Source of the DNA: Callipepla californica brunnescens
Lineage: Eukaryota; Chordata; Aves; Galliformes; Odontophoridae
Direction of reading: 5' to 3'
Assembly (NCBI GenBank): GCA_023055505.1
Contig: JALIRH010000006.1
Location: 29,284,605 to 29,348,604, forward strand
Length of the DNA stretch: 64,000 nucleotides
Shown here one piece after another: positions 52,177-60,180 of the stretch. Made by a program: the position numbers and the translations under genes. How positions within the stretch are numbered: the first letter of the stretch is position 1; every line of letters begins with the position of its first letter. The notes under the pieces are model-generated. The model was not told the origin of the DNA. It saw only the letters and a program-made list of their open reading frames with translations, and ran no database searches.

Positions 52177-53508
52177 TCAGTTGGCGGCGGGTCCCGGGTC
52201 CGAAGCGCAGGATGCGGGCGAGGCGCTGCAGGGGGACGGGCAGCACTTTTCCGACGGGTCCTCCACCTTCTCCTCGCAGCCCGTGGGGGTGGCGGGGGAG
52301 ATGGGCAGCAGCCCTTCTTTCTCCCTCTTCTTCTGCTTCATCCGCCGGTTCTGGAACCAGATCTTCACCTGCGTCTCGTTGAGCTGGAGGGAGGCGGCGA
52401 TTTCCACCCGCCTGGCCCGGGTCAGGTACTTGTTGAAGTGGAACTCCTTCTCCAGCTCGGTGAGCTGCTTGGTGGTGAAGTTGGTCCGGACGGTGTTGGG
52501 CTGCCCCACGAAACCGTACTCTCCGGCCTTGCCTGTAAGGGGACGGGCGGCGTTAAGTGAGCGCAAATGATTTATAGGCGACGTAATCGATACGCCCGAA
52601 GCGGCCGAGCGATGGGGACTCCTCGGGATACGGGAGAAGCCCGGGCAGGGTGAGTGATGGGGTGCGAGGTGCTAAACTCCCGGTGTCGGGGAAACTCGGG
52701 AAGTGCTTTGTGAATTACACGAAATACGACCACGGGAAAGGTGGGAGGGGGACCGAAGAACCGGCGCCTGCTCCCACCCAGCGCTGAGGGCACACGACCC
52801 GGCCGCCCCCGGGGGCACCTGCGCCCGCCGACCCGAGCCGGCCCGACGGCGGGGCCCAGAGCGAACCGGGCCGGGCTGCCCCTCTCCCGCCGGCCACTGA
52901 CCTGTTTTAGGGGGGTTCCTTTTAACTTTCATCCAGTCGAAGGTCTGCGCCGGCGGCGAGGTGTCGGCGGAGGGGGAGCGGGAGTTGTCCTGGTGGCCGG
53001 CGTGAAGGGGAGAGAGGGCATGGTTGTAGGTGCCCAGGGGCAGGCTCTGCTGCTCCTGCCCGTACGGGGAGGGCACGTACTGCGCGGGGCCCCCCGCGTA
53101 GCCCTGGTGTGGGTGCTGCGGCGCGGCGGAGGAGAGGCTGCCCGAGTAGACGGCGGGCGCGCAGGGGGGGAAGCCGCCGCCCAGCTCCGCGTCCTGCCCC
53201 AGCGCGTAGGGGCCGTAGGCGGCGCCGAAGCCCTGCGCGCCGTACGTCGGGGGGCAGCCAGGGTGCGCGTAGGACACCCCCAGGCCGCCGTGGTGCTGGT
53301 AGGCGGCGGGCTGGGCCGGGGGGTGGTGGTGCCGGTGGGGGCTGAGGGGCACCCCGCGGCCCACGAGGAAGCGGTCCTCCCCGCCGCAGCTGCCGGCGCT
53401 GACGGCGCAGGGCTGGAAAGTTGTAATCCCGTGCTCGGGGTGGTAGGAGCGGGCGGCACAGGCCCCCGCCTCGCCGCCGAGGACGGGGTACTCGAGGAAG
53501 GAGCTCAT
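52177..53508 (-). CDS. HOXA1: HOXA1 homeodomain transcription factor
   Basis: The coding sequence is join(52177..52532, 52902..53508) on the complement, giving 320 residues. HOXA1 is an anterior Hox factor that patterns the hindbrain, inner ear and outflow tract in the nucleus. Exon 1 encodes the amino end ([18 protein letters not shown]) and the hexapeptide TFDWMK (W192) that contacts PBX. Exon 2 encodes the homeodomain, about residues 214-273, with WFQNRRM in helix 3 (W261, N264) and [19 protein letters not shown] in helix 1. The donor is ACAG|GTCAGT and the acceptor CTTACAG|GC; the split codon is glycine. I chose the ATG at 53508 because an in-frame TGA lies 18 bases upstream (53527-53529). 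Human HOXA1, as I remember it, begins five codons earlier with MDNAR; here those codons read RHAAR, so the upstream Met is absent. The long His run of mammalian HOXA1 is reduced to PHRHHHPP. The carboxyl tail after LLPISPATP is divergent and Cys/Ser-rich. Confidence 0.96.
52533..52901 (-). other. HOXA1: HOXA1 intron
   Basis: A 369-base GT-AG intron separates the hexapeptide exon from the homeodomain exon, the usual HOX position. It is very GC-rich. Exon 1 frame stays open into it, which only reflects composition. Confidence 0.95.
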
Positions 53509-53760
53509 CCTCGCAGCGTGCCGCTGTCACGCCGCCGGGTCTTCAGCGTCCGGCGGGGGCCGCGCCAACTTTCCCACTTCCTCCATGGGGCCGAGAGGAA
53601 AATGACACGAAGGTACCGCGAGCGGGGAGGCACGTGGGGGGCGGCAGCCAATGGCTGCGGCGCCTGCGGGACTTTCCCGGCTCCTGCCGCTGATAGATCG
53701 CCGCGTCGGGGGCATTTAAACGCCGAGCGCTCCGACGGCGCGGCACGGCGCGGCGCGGCT
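53509..53760 (-). promoter_or_regulatory. HOXA1: HOXA1 5' UTR and proximal promoter
   Basis: The region upstream of the HOXA1 ATG contains a CCAAT motif ('cagccaatggc', about 53,646-53,656). It also has a PBX-HOX-type site TGATAGATCG (53691-53700) and a TATA-like TTTAAAT (read on the minus strand near 53,712-53,719). If the TATA-like box is used, transcription would start near 53,685-53,690. The PBX-HOX motif suggests auto- or cross-regulation; this is inference. Confidence 0.55.
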
Positions 53761-54080
53761 CGGCACCGCGGGGCAGGGCGGCGGCGGCCCCCCGGGGGCC
53801 GAGGGGGCAGGGCTGCCGCTCCGCCGGGGTCCCGCCCGCTGGCTGAGAGGGGAAGGCAGCGGAGAACCCGGTAGCGGAGTCCGGCCCGCGGAGCCCGGCC
53901 CCTCTAGGGTGAGTGAGTGCCTCTGCGGTGGGCCCGGCCGGGCTGCCCCTGCGCCGATCCGGCTGTCAAACTGGTGCTGGGCACCTTTGTCATCTTTCCA
54001 GCTTGGGATGGGGGAGGGCTGGATCCGCGGCATGAGGCGGGGGAGAGGTGCTGGGGACAGAGCGGAGAGCATCAGCTCTA

Positions 54081-54174
54081 GCGACGGGGGTGAGGATGAG
54101 ACCGAGGGTGAGGATGGAGACAGTAACGGGGATAGTGACGGGGATGAGAATAATGCGGGGGATGGGGATGAGGC
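54081..54174 (+). repeat. Imperfect GGGGATGA-type minisatellite
   Basis: Purine-rich units of the form 'gacggggatgag', 'ggtgaggatggag' and 'gggatggggatgagg' repeat imperfectly for about 95 bases just downstream of the candidate HOTAIRM1 exon 1. One frame reads as an acidic Asp/Glu/Gly run, which is a repeat artefact. Confidence 0.6.
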
Positions 54175-54239
54175 TGCTGCTCCAGCCCCGCCGCAGAGCC
54201 CAGCGCGACGCGACGCCAAGAGTTAAAGGGGCTTGTCCA

Positions 54240-55289
54240 GCCGCATCACCAGGCGGCCGCGGACATTAGCATGGAAATGAGGCGCTTCGGGGACTGACGG
54301 CCATTGTGCTCTGCCGGGCACACCAACCTCCCCCTGGCTCGCATCTCCTCTCCCCCCGCACCTTCTCCGGGGTTCCTCGCTTCAGCCGGGGCTGGAGTAG
54401 AGGAGGGGGGCTGACCCCGCGGGGCTCCGCAACCCATCTGCCGGGTCCCCGCGGTGCGCTGCCACCCGCACGTCCCGGGCCGGGCGGGGGAAGGGTGCCC
54501 GGGGTGCCGCAGGTCGCAGCCCGGAGAGGTGGCCTGGGGCAAGGCCCGGGGAGAGGCAGGAGACACAGGGCCCGCAGTCCGACCCTTTTGTCCCCGCGCT
54601 CCACCACCGCCCAGTCCGGCCGTGGTGGGAGGTGGCAGATGGCCGGTGGCAGAGGCGGCCCCAGGACCCTTGGGAACCGCGCCGTGCATCGGTTTAGCTT
54701 GCCCTACCCCGCTCCCATCCACGGGGGGGGGAAAGTAAAAAGGGTCCGTGGAAAGAAAAGGAGGGAGGGAGGGCAGCAGGACGTGGGTTGCGACCCCATA
54801 TTCGGTTTACATATGCGGATGGAGGAAGGGAATGCAAAGAGCGGGCATCCATCCGCCCCAGGGCTCCCATTTATCTTCAGGGAGAGGGGCTGGCACCAAC
54901 GGTCAGTGCTCCTCAGCAGTGGCCCCGGGAGGAGCCGCCTCCCTCCTGTGCTGCTGCAGGTGCATTCCCGGCCGGATCTTCCATCGCTGTGCGCTTGCTG
55001 CTGCTTGATTTGAAATCCCAAAGGCTTCCCCCTGCCCTGCCACCTCTCCCTGCTCAACAACACGCGCACACACTCACTCACCAGCAAGCTCCTCCCTCCC
55101 CTCCGAACCACAACATCCTCCCCGAGGTGCAGGCTTTCCCGCTGCTCTTAGGTCAGCCTTTACCCCATGCCATCCCAAAAGCCTCTCTACGGGCAGCAAA
55201 AGCTGAAGGGCTGCTCTTAGGATTTCTGTTTGTTCTGATTTACTGCGCAGGCACGAGTGGCTGAGGGCCCTCCGGGAAGGTTCTGTTTC
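54240..55289. other. HOXA1-HOXA2 spacer, GC-rich part
   Basis: The stretch is GC-rich, with several overlapping long frames on both strands and none recognisable. A partial CTCF-like core AGGTGGCAG lies at 54630-54638 without the usual CCA portion. I see no other feature. Confidence 0.4.
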
Positions 55290-55460
55290 TTAAACTCTGG
55301 GGGGGTCGTGGGGAGAGCAACAGCAACAACACTCCGGGGGCGTTTATGGCATTATAGTGCATCAGTGTGGGCTATGGTAAACGATGGAAACGCGTTCATT
55401 TCATTCTCGTAAACCTGTCGTGATAAATATAGCGCAAGACAGAGCAAGAAGGAGGGCCTC
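55290..55460. promoter_or_regulatory. Candidate conserved element, HOXA1-HOXA2 spacer
   Basis: A complex stretch contains posterior-HOX/CDX-like motifs ('gcgtttatggcattatag', 'gtcgtgataaatatagcg') and retained CpGs. It would lie in the intron of the candidate antisense RNA. Low-confidence call from texture. Confidence 0.3.
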
Positions 55461-55503
55461 TGGGACTGTTTACCAGTAAAAGAGCTGGCATCCTTTTAGT
55501 GCT

Positions 55504-55524
55504 TTGTTGTTGTTGTTGTTGTTT
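55504..55524 (+). repeat. (GTT)n microsatellite
   Basis: This is a third short GTT tract on the same strand, after those at 48,646 and 48,851. Confidence 0.9.
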
Positions 55525-55998
55525 ACAACAGCCTTCGAAGAAAAACCTATCTTTAACTGCAAGTGGGTCTGTTTCACCCATAAATCCCGGCAAATTACAG
55601 CCCCTCTCTTACGGTCTCCAGCATCCTGAAATCCTTTTTATTTTTTTCCCCCTTTTCTGTGCCATTGTTGGGAGCAGCCCCCATCCCTTTTGTTGCATTG
55701 TCTCTCTCGCGATGCTTTATGTTTTCGCTGCCGGTACTGTGTGTGAGGGGCTGCGGCTGTAGGGCCGGGGATGGCCGCTGCCCCTCGGCGGCTCCGCTCC
55801 GGGATGGGGCTGGGAATCGCCGTTTCCTGTCCGAGAGAGGGGGGCCCGCGGGGCCATTCCGCCCATTTAAGCTTTTGCGTTGGAGTTCGCCCCCTCAGCA
55901 CTCCGGGAATCACGGAGAGGATCTGAGGCGACTCCTGCTCGTTGCACCCCCACGTTTGCTTAAATCGAGTTGTCGAAAATCTGAAATCTTCTCGAGGA

Positions 55999-56044
55999 TT
56001 TTTTTTTCCTCTCTCTCTCTTTTTTTTTTTTTTTTTCTTTCTTT
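55999..56044 (+). repeat. Pyrimidine-rich low-complexity tract
   Basis: Poly(T), a (CT)n segment and a run of 16 T residues (56021-56036) follow each other. Confidence 0.9.
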
Positions 56045-56224
56045 AAAAATTCAAAGCGTTTTCAGCACGCAGACATCGGGCCACGAAATGCCCCCGCGCA
56101 CCGCAGCCCAGCTCAGCCCGTGCCAAGGAGGTGCGGGGCTGCTGGGGCCGCCCGCCCCGCGCAGGGCTGCAGCGGGAGGAGGACAGGAGCAGGGCCGGGG
56201 TTTCGCCGCGGCCGCAGCTCAGCC

Positions 56225-56425
56225 AAGCTGTTGTTTTAAAGGAGCAATAAAAATGAATTATGACTAAACGCCTTCTCACTTAATGGTTTTAGACGGGGAT
56301 CCCCAGCCCCGGCAAATACGTAAGAGGATTTTTATTTGTGCATGTGTTCCTGCAATTGATCTCTTTGATGACATTCTCATTCATAGAAAGCGTTTGATTT
56401 ATGACTTTAGGAAGAATTGCGTTCA
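56225..56425. promoter_or_regulatory. Candidate conserved element upstream of the last antisense exon
   Basis: The block is AT-rich within a GC-rich spacer and contains 'aaaaatgaattatgactaaa', 'tttttatttgtgcatgtg', 'tgcaattgatctctttgatg' and 'gcgtttgatttatgactt'. These hold homeodomain and HOX/CDX-type cores. Its abrupt composition change and lack of repeats suggest an enhancer. No alignment is available. Confidence 0.35.
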
Positions 56426-57040
56426 GCCCTTCCAGCTATAACCCACGCATCCCGGCTCCACAACGCGGTGCAGAGCTGCGAGACGGCTCTCCGTGCACGG
56501 ACGGGCAGCTCTGGGCTATTCCTAGGCCCCCGCCCTCCTCGCACAGGATCCCCACGCATGGAGCCGCGGCCACCGTCCCCCCCCCCGCCCCCCGTGGGAG
56601 CCCCCACTCGCGTCCCAAGGAGGAGATTTCGCCCTGCTCGGGCCCGGCCGTGCTCTGCCCGCGGTTTGCCAGAGGGTTTCCCTGCGCGGCTCAGCGAGCG
56701 AGCACCCCGAGGAAACCGCAGCTCGGGAGGGAGAGCTTTCCCTTTTGGATCGCCCCTCAGGAAGGGTTTGAACAGAAAATACCGTCCTTCCCGTCCCCTC
56801 GCCGCCCCTAAAGAGGACCGAGCGGATGGCGCGATCTCTCCCTCACTGATCTGCGCGGCCTTTGAGTGTTGCAGGATTTAACTTTTCCCTTCCTTCTCTT
56901 TTTTAGGGCTGATCTCCCGGATCACTCAGCGCGTGGGGACCCGTTGAACGCACTCTGTGAGCTCAGATTTTGTAAGGTTCCCAGACAGCCTGCTGGCTGC
57001 TCATTATGGTCAAGAAAAAAATATATGTATTTGATGCCCG

Positions 57041-57077
57041 AAAAAAAAAAAAAAGAAAAAAAAAAAAAAAAAAAAAA
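57041..57077 (+). repeat. Poly(A) tract
   Basis: About 37 A residues are interrupted by one G. The tract lies inside the predicted last exon of the candidate antisense RNA. Confidence 0.95.
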
Positions 57078-57337
57078 GGGAAGAAAGAGAAAAAGCCTTT
57101 GGTGAACGTACCAGGCTCATTTCTGCACGAGACACGCACCCTCCTGACTGTGCCTCTCGTTTTGTCTGTAACAGAGAAAGCTCTCCCTTACGCCTTTGTT
57201 AGAGTTGAGCATTCCCAAGCTCCGCGTCCGCACGGACGGAGATGCTATGGTTATGCACTAAAGGGAAGAAATCTCCGTAGGAGCTGGGAACGGTTTGGGT
57301 TTGTTTGTTTGTTTGTTTCCCCTCCGAGAACCCTCGC

Positions 57338-57343
57338 AATAAA
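57338..57343 (+). terminator. Plus-strand poly(A) signal AATAAA
   Basis: The context 'ctcgcaataaagaatttg' is followed by 'aacgtgtttttcc', a good downstream GT-rich element. It would end the candidate HOTAIRM1-like RNA about 200 bases before the HOXA2 poly(A) site, so the two genes would converge tail to tail. Confidence 0.5.
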
Positions 57344-57478
57344 GAATTTGAACGTGTTTTTCCTCTCCGCTAAATGTCCTGCGTTGCCAACGAGAGAGAG
57401 AGATGGCAGGGTTTGATTATTAGTGGATTAATAGTGGAAGGGAGGGGGAGAAATACCCGCTGTGTTATCAGTGCTCAA

Positions 57479-57536
57479 AGGAGAGAGAGAGAAAGAGAGA
57501 GAGAGAGAGGGGGAGGAAAAAAAAAAAAAAGAGAAA
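57479..57536 (+). repeat. (GA)n and poly(A) purine tract
   Basis: GA dinucleotides are followed by a G-rich spacer and a run of 14 A residues. The tract lies between the convergent poly(A) signals of the candidate antisense RNA and HOXA2. Confidence 0.9.
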
Positions 57537-57539
57537 GCG

Positions 57540-57903
57540 CCTTGTAGCAAACAAGAATTTATTCTACCAAAAATACTTATGACAACGCATCCTAATGCAA
57601 TACAAAAATAAAAAGAAAGTGACGATACGATCCCTATATGATCACTTTCTTACAGACCTCATATATTGCTTTCGTCGAAGGACCTAGAACGTGGCTAGGT
57701 TAAAACCGAGGACAACTAAAACTTGGTCAGAATCGGTAAAATGGCAAGGCGAAGGGAGGGGACAAACAGAACATACCGACCGGGAGGGGAGGGGGGGTGG
57801 GGAGGTGGGGAGGAAATAAAATTAATTCACTGGAAAAAAAAAAAATAAAGGGGAGGAATGAGGAGGAGAAGGCAGGACCCTGGGAGAGGACGTCTTTAAT
57901 TTC
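57540..57903 (-). other. HOXA2: HOXA2 3' untranslated region
   Basis: The region lies between the HOXA2 stop codon and an AATAAA signal at 57558-57563 (minus strand). It gives a 3' UTR of roughly 360 bases. It is interrupted by G-rich and A-rich runs at 57,783-57,850. Confidence 0.7.
57558..57563 (-). terminator. HOXA2: HOXA2 poly(A) signal AATAAA
   Basis: TTTATT on the plus strand reads AATAAA on the HOXA2 strand ('ggtagaataaattcttg'). It is the clearest poly(A) signal I found downstream of the stop codon. Confidence 0.7.
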
Positions 57904-59645
57904 TCAGTAATTCAGATGCTGCAAGTCAATCGTGGTGAGCGTGTCTGTAAAAAAGTCAAAGCTGTCAGCGGAGATATCTACGGGGCTGTCCAGAGAGCCC
58001 GGCAAACTGGGGGAAACAGCGTCTGAAAGCTGGAGGCAGGAATCTGTGGAGAAAACGTTAAAGTCCTGTAAAGAGGGGACCTCGAGGGCCTCAGGACTGT
58101 CATTGTTGAGGCCAGCTGCGCAGTTCTGGGCCATTGTTGAGAGGCAGTTTTGAACAGTGGGTGACTGGTGTTGAAAATGTTTCAGATTTTTCTCATTGCT
58201 CGTTAAAGGCGAAACGGGGAAACTTTGGGACTCGCCATTGTGCGCATTCTGCGCCTGCTGCTGCGAGAGCGCATTCTGCTGAAACGCGTACCCCTCCCTC
58301 TCCAGCAGCGCTCCCGAAACGGTGCCGAGGGCTTGCTCGAAGAGGGCTTTCTCCTCCTCCTCGTCCTCCGCCGCTTTCTCGGGGTCCTCCAAGCCCTTAA
58401 ATTTCCCCTCGCCGTTCTGGTTCTCCTTGCACTGGGTCTGCCTCTTGTGTTTCATCCTGCGGTTCTGGAACCAGACCTTCACTTGCCTCTCGGTCAGATC
58501 CAGCAGCGCTGCGATCTCGACCCGGCGCGGTCTGCAGAGGTACTTGTTGAAGTGGAATTCTTTCTCCAGCTCCAAGAGCTGCGTGTTGGTGTAGGCCGTC
58601 CTCAGCCGCCTAGATCCACCGCTGCCACTATCGGGGATTTCAAGGGGGTCTGTTAAAAAAGAAAAAGAGAAGGCGAACCACCACCACCACCACCACCACG
58701 CGCGCCCCGGAGCGCAGCGAACAGCGGAGGCGAAGCGGAGCCCCGCGCACGTCGGGGAAAAGCGCGGACGGCACCGCGGCCCCCGAGCCCCTCGCGGCCC
58801 GGGCTGGGGGTGGGTGTGCGTGGGGGGGGGGAGGCAGCGCTTCTCCCTCTCCCTCCGCGTGGAAGCGCCTCTCCATCCGTATGTCCTCATGGCATAAAAT
58901 AGCGACCGCAACAAAATGGCCGCCCTCGGCCGCGGGACCCCATTGTGCGGCTCCCGGAGCCCCCCAGCCCCTCGGCGCGCCCCGCGGCCCCCGCTCCGCG
59001 CCCTCCCCACGCCGCGGCCAACTTTATATCGGCCATCGCGCGATTGATAATTAATGCATCAGCCGGCGAGCTGAGCGGGAGCAATCTATCACTCTTCATT
59101 ACTGTCAAATAGCCCGGCTCTAGGACAGCGAGACAAGAGAGGTCAGCTCCAACTCAAATAAATCATCCCGCGTTGGGGCGACTTGGCAAAGTTGGGCTCC
59201 GCGCGGAGCCCCGTCCGAGCGGGGGCCGCGGGCGGCCGGGGGACGGCGAGCCCCGGGACTGACCTTTGTGGCTGAGGCAGGCGGGTCCGGCGGCTGAGGC
59301 GGAGGCCGAGGCGGGCGGCAGCGAGGATCGCTTGGACGCCTTTTTCTCTTTCATCCAGGGGTACTCCGGGGGCGGCGGGGCGCCGGCGGGGCCCGGGCTG
59401 CCGCTGCGGGCGCGGGGGCTCGCCTTGGGGCGGCCGCCGCCGCTGTGGCGAGGGTGGCCGCCGGGGTTCAGGCTGGGGATGGTCTGCTCGAAAGGAGGAG
59501 GAATCAGTGTCGAGTGTGAAAGCGTCGAGTTCTTGATTGATGAACTTTGAAATGTATCACCGACAGGGGGAAAAGATGTCAGGCACTCAGCAAGCGATGG
59601 CTGACTATTGATAAAACCGATCTCTCGCTCGAATTCGAAATTCAT
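57904..59645 (-). CDS. HOXA2: HOXA2 homeodomain transcription factor
   Basis: The coding sequence is join(57904..58649, 59264..59645) on the complement, giving 375 residues; human HOXA2 has 376 as I remember. HOXA2 is the main selector of second-arch neural crest and sets hindbrain rhombomere 2-3 identity, acting in the nucleus with PBX and MEIS. Exon 1 encodes [20 protein letters not shown] and the hexapeptide YPWM (95-98). Exon 2 starts by completing an Asp codon (donor AAAG|GTCAGT, acceptor TTAACAG|ACC). It carries the homeodomain at about 140-199, with [19 protein letters not shown] and [12 protein letters not shown] (W187, N190). The tail ends in the conserved [11 protein letters not shown] start at the ATG at 59645; three in-frame codons upstream lead to a TTG, not an ATG. 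The alanine run of mammalian HOXA2 before ACLSHK is replaced by [11 protein letters not shown]. An acidic run (AAEDEEEEK) follows the homeodomain. Confidence 0.98.
58097..58137. promoter_or_regulatory. HOXA2: Candidate exon-embedded rhombomere-2 enhancer motifs
   Basis: Inside HOXA2 exon 2 lie a CTGTCA MEIS/PREP motif (58097-58102) and two ACAAT Sox-type motifs on the coding strand (58102-58106 and 58133-58137), 31 bases apart. Published mouse and chick work places an r2 enhancer with ACAAT motifs in this exon. The match of motif type and location supports the same dual coding/regulatory use here. I cannot confirm the exact published bases. Confidence 0.5.
58650..59263 (-). other. HOXA2: HOXA2 intron
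   Basis: A 614-base GT-AG intron lies between the hexapeptide and homeodomain exons. Its middle is GC-rich, with a (CCA)n tract at about 58,677-58,699. A YY1-like motif CAAAATGGCCGCC is at 58912-58924, and an AT-rich PBX-HOX/MEIS block is near 59,035-59,110. Frames open across the homeodomain exon extend into it only because of composition. Confidence 0.95.
59035..59110 (-). promoter_or_regulatory. HOXA2: HOXA2 intronic rhombomere-4 enhancer (HOX-PBX-MEIS sites)
   Basis: The block contains CGATTGATAA (59041-59050), which resembles known HOX-PBX sites; TGATAGATTG on the minus strand (59082-59091), an exact TGATNNATNN bipartite site; and CTGTCA (59102-59107), the TGACAG MEIS/PREP site. In mouse and chick the Hoxa2 intron carries an r4 enhancer built from several HOX-PBX sites and one PREP/MEIS site that responds to HOXB1. 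The arrangement fits that element well. Confidence 0.75.
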
Positions 59646-60010
59646 GGCCTTCAACTCGCAGCCCCCGCGGAGAAAAAGTTCCCTCGGATGCCGGGGGCTC
59701 GGGGGGGGGAAGGCCCAGGAAAAAGGAGAGAGAGGAGAAAAAAATATATCATAGAAGATCGCTGGTGGGGTGTTTTTTTTCTAATTCACTGATTACGGCC
59801 GTATGGGGACCGTGCTACTATTAAACTATTGAATTCATGGAGACAAGGTTGAAATTGGACCGAATTGGCTGTCACATGATTGCCTCTGCCCAATGACAAT
59901 TTGGGCTTTAATCAAAAGAAGCCACTGTCTGTTTGATTGATCCAAAAAAGTCGGGAAGGAACGCCTCATTGGGGGCCAGAAAGGCTTTATTTACACTTTT
60001 TTTAAAGAGG
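59646..60010 (-). promoter_or_regulatory. HOXA2: HOXA2 5' UTR and promoter-proximal region
   Basis: The region upstream of the HOXA2 ATG contains a TATA-like AT stretch ('aaaatatatcatag', about 59,738-59,751) and a CTGTCA MEIS site (59869-59874). It also has a CCAAT motif (about 59,890) and an exact PBX-HOX palindrome-like TGATTGAT (59934-59941). HOX-PBX and MEIS sites about 60 bases apart are typical of HOX auto-regulatory elements. The start of transcription is not fixed. Confidence 0.55.
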
Positions 60011-60180
60011 GAAACGATATCTCACAGCATCTATCCCCTCGGCGTCCTAATCTGAAATGATCGAGGCGGGGGGGAGGGCGCGGGGGTGCGTTGGTGCGGC
60101 GGCCGCGGGGGTGTGTGCGTGTGTCCGTGTGTCCCCGCGTGTGTGCGCCCGTCCTGCAGCCCGCTGCCTCCTCGCCTCCG
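60011..60180. other. G-rich and GT-rich stretch upstream of HOXA2
   Basis: The G-rich strand contains two GCGGGGGTG-like motifs (about 60,078-60,113) that resemble degenerate EGR/Krox20 sites. An alternating GT/GC tract (about 60,108-60,150) is prone to Z-DNA. Krox20 drives Hoxa2 in r3 and r5 in other vertebrates, but these matches are imperfect. Confidence 0.3.

Larger units (their letters stand above)
52000..54700. promoter_or_regulatory. HOXA1 CpG island
   Basis: The stretch is GC- and CpG-dense across both HOXA1 exons, the promoter and about 1 kb upstream. Low stop-codon frequency produces long shadow frames on both strands. Islands of this size are normal for HOX genes and are Polycomb/Trithorax targets. 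The same island would serve an antisense start for a HOTAIRM1-like RNA. Confidence 0.75.
53740..57365 (+). ncRNA. Candidate HOTAIRM1-like antisense lncRNA
   Basis: Mammals have HOTAIRM1, a spliced RNA that starts at the HOXA1 CpG island, runs antisense to HOXA1/HOXA2 and ends before the HOXA2 3' end. On the plus strand here I see a strong donor CTCTAGG|GTGAGTGAG (GT at 53909-53910). A strong pyrimidine-tract acceptor follows at 'cttctcttttttag' (AG at 56905-56906). A poly(A) signal AATAAA (57338-57343) comes next, followed by a GT-rich stretch. Together they predict a first exon of about 150 bases ending at 53,908, a 3 kb intron and a last exon of about 450 bases from 56,907. Start, end and any middle exon are not determined. 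There is no long conserved coding frame. The call is positional and signal-based, with no similarity search behind it. Confidence 0.5.

Noticed and set aside
52922..53530. A 202-codon frame overlapping HOXA1 exon 1 on the same strand
   Set aside because: It is a shifted-frame shadow of HOXA1 with a GTG start and a Pro/Arg-rich composition. The true frame has the conserved HOXA1 sequence and splice site.
52741..53874. A 377-codon open frame antisense to HOXA1 exon 1
   Set aside because: It lies opposite HOXA1 coding sequence in a very GC-rich island where stop codons are rare. The translation is low-complexity (Gly, Ala, Arg-rich) with no domain.
54630..54638. AGGTGGCAG as a CTCF site
   Set aside because: Only the core matches; the upstream CCA-containing part of the CTCF motif is absent.
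58650..59010. Extension of the HOXA2 homeodomain frame into the intron as a separate 368-residue protein
   Set aside because: The acceptor TTAACAG|ACC and the HOXA2 exon 1 donor join to give the full known HOXA2 architecture. The upstream part reads as GC-rich intron.
59148..59164. AGGTCA-N5-AACTCA in the HOXA2 intron as a DR5
   Set aside because: The second half-site has two mismatches to RGKTCA, so only a single half-site is supported.
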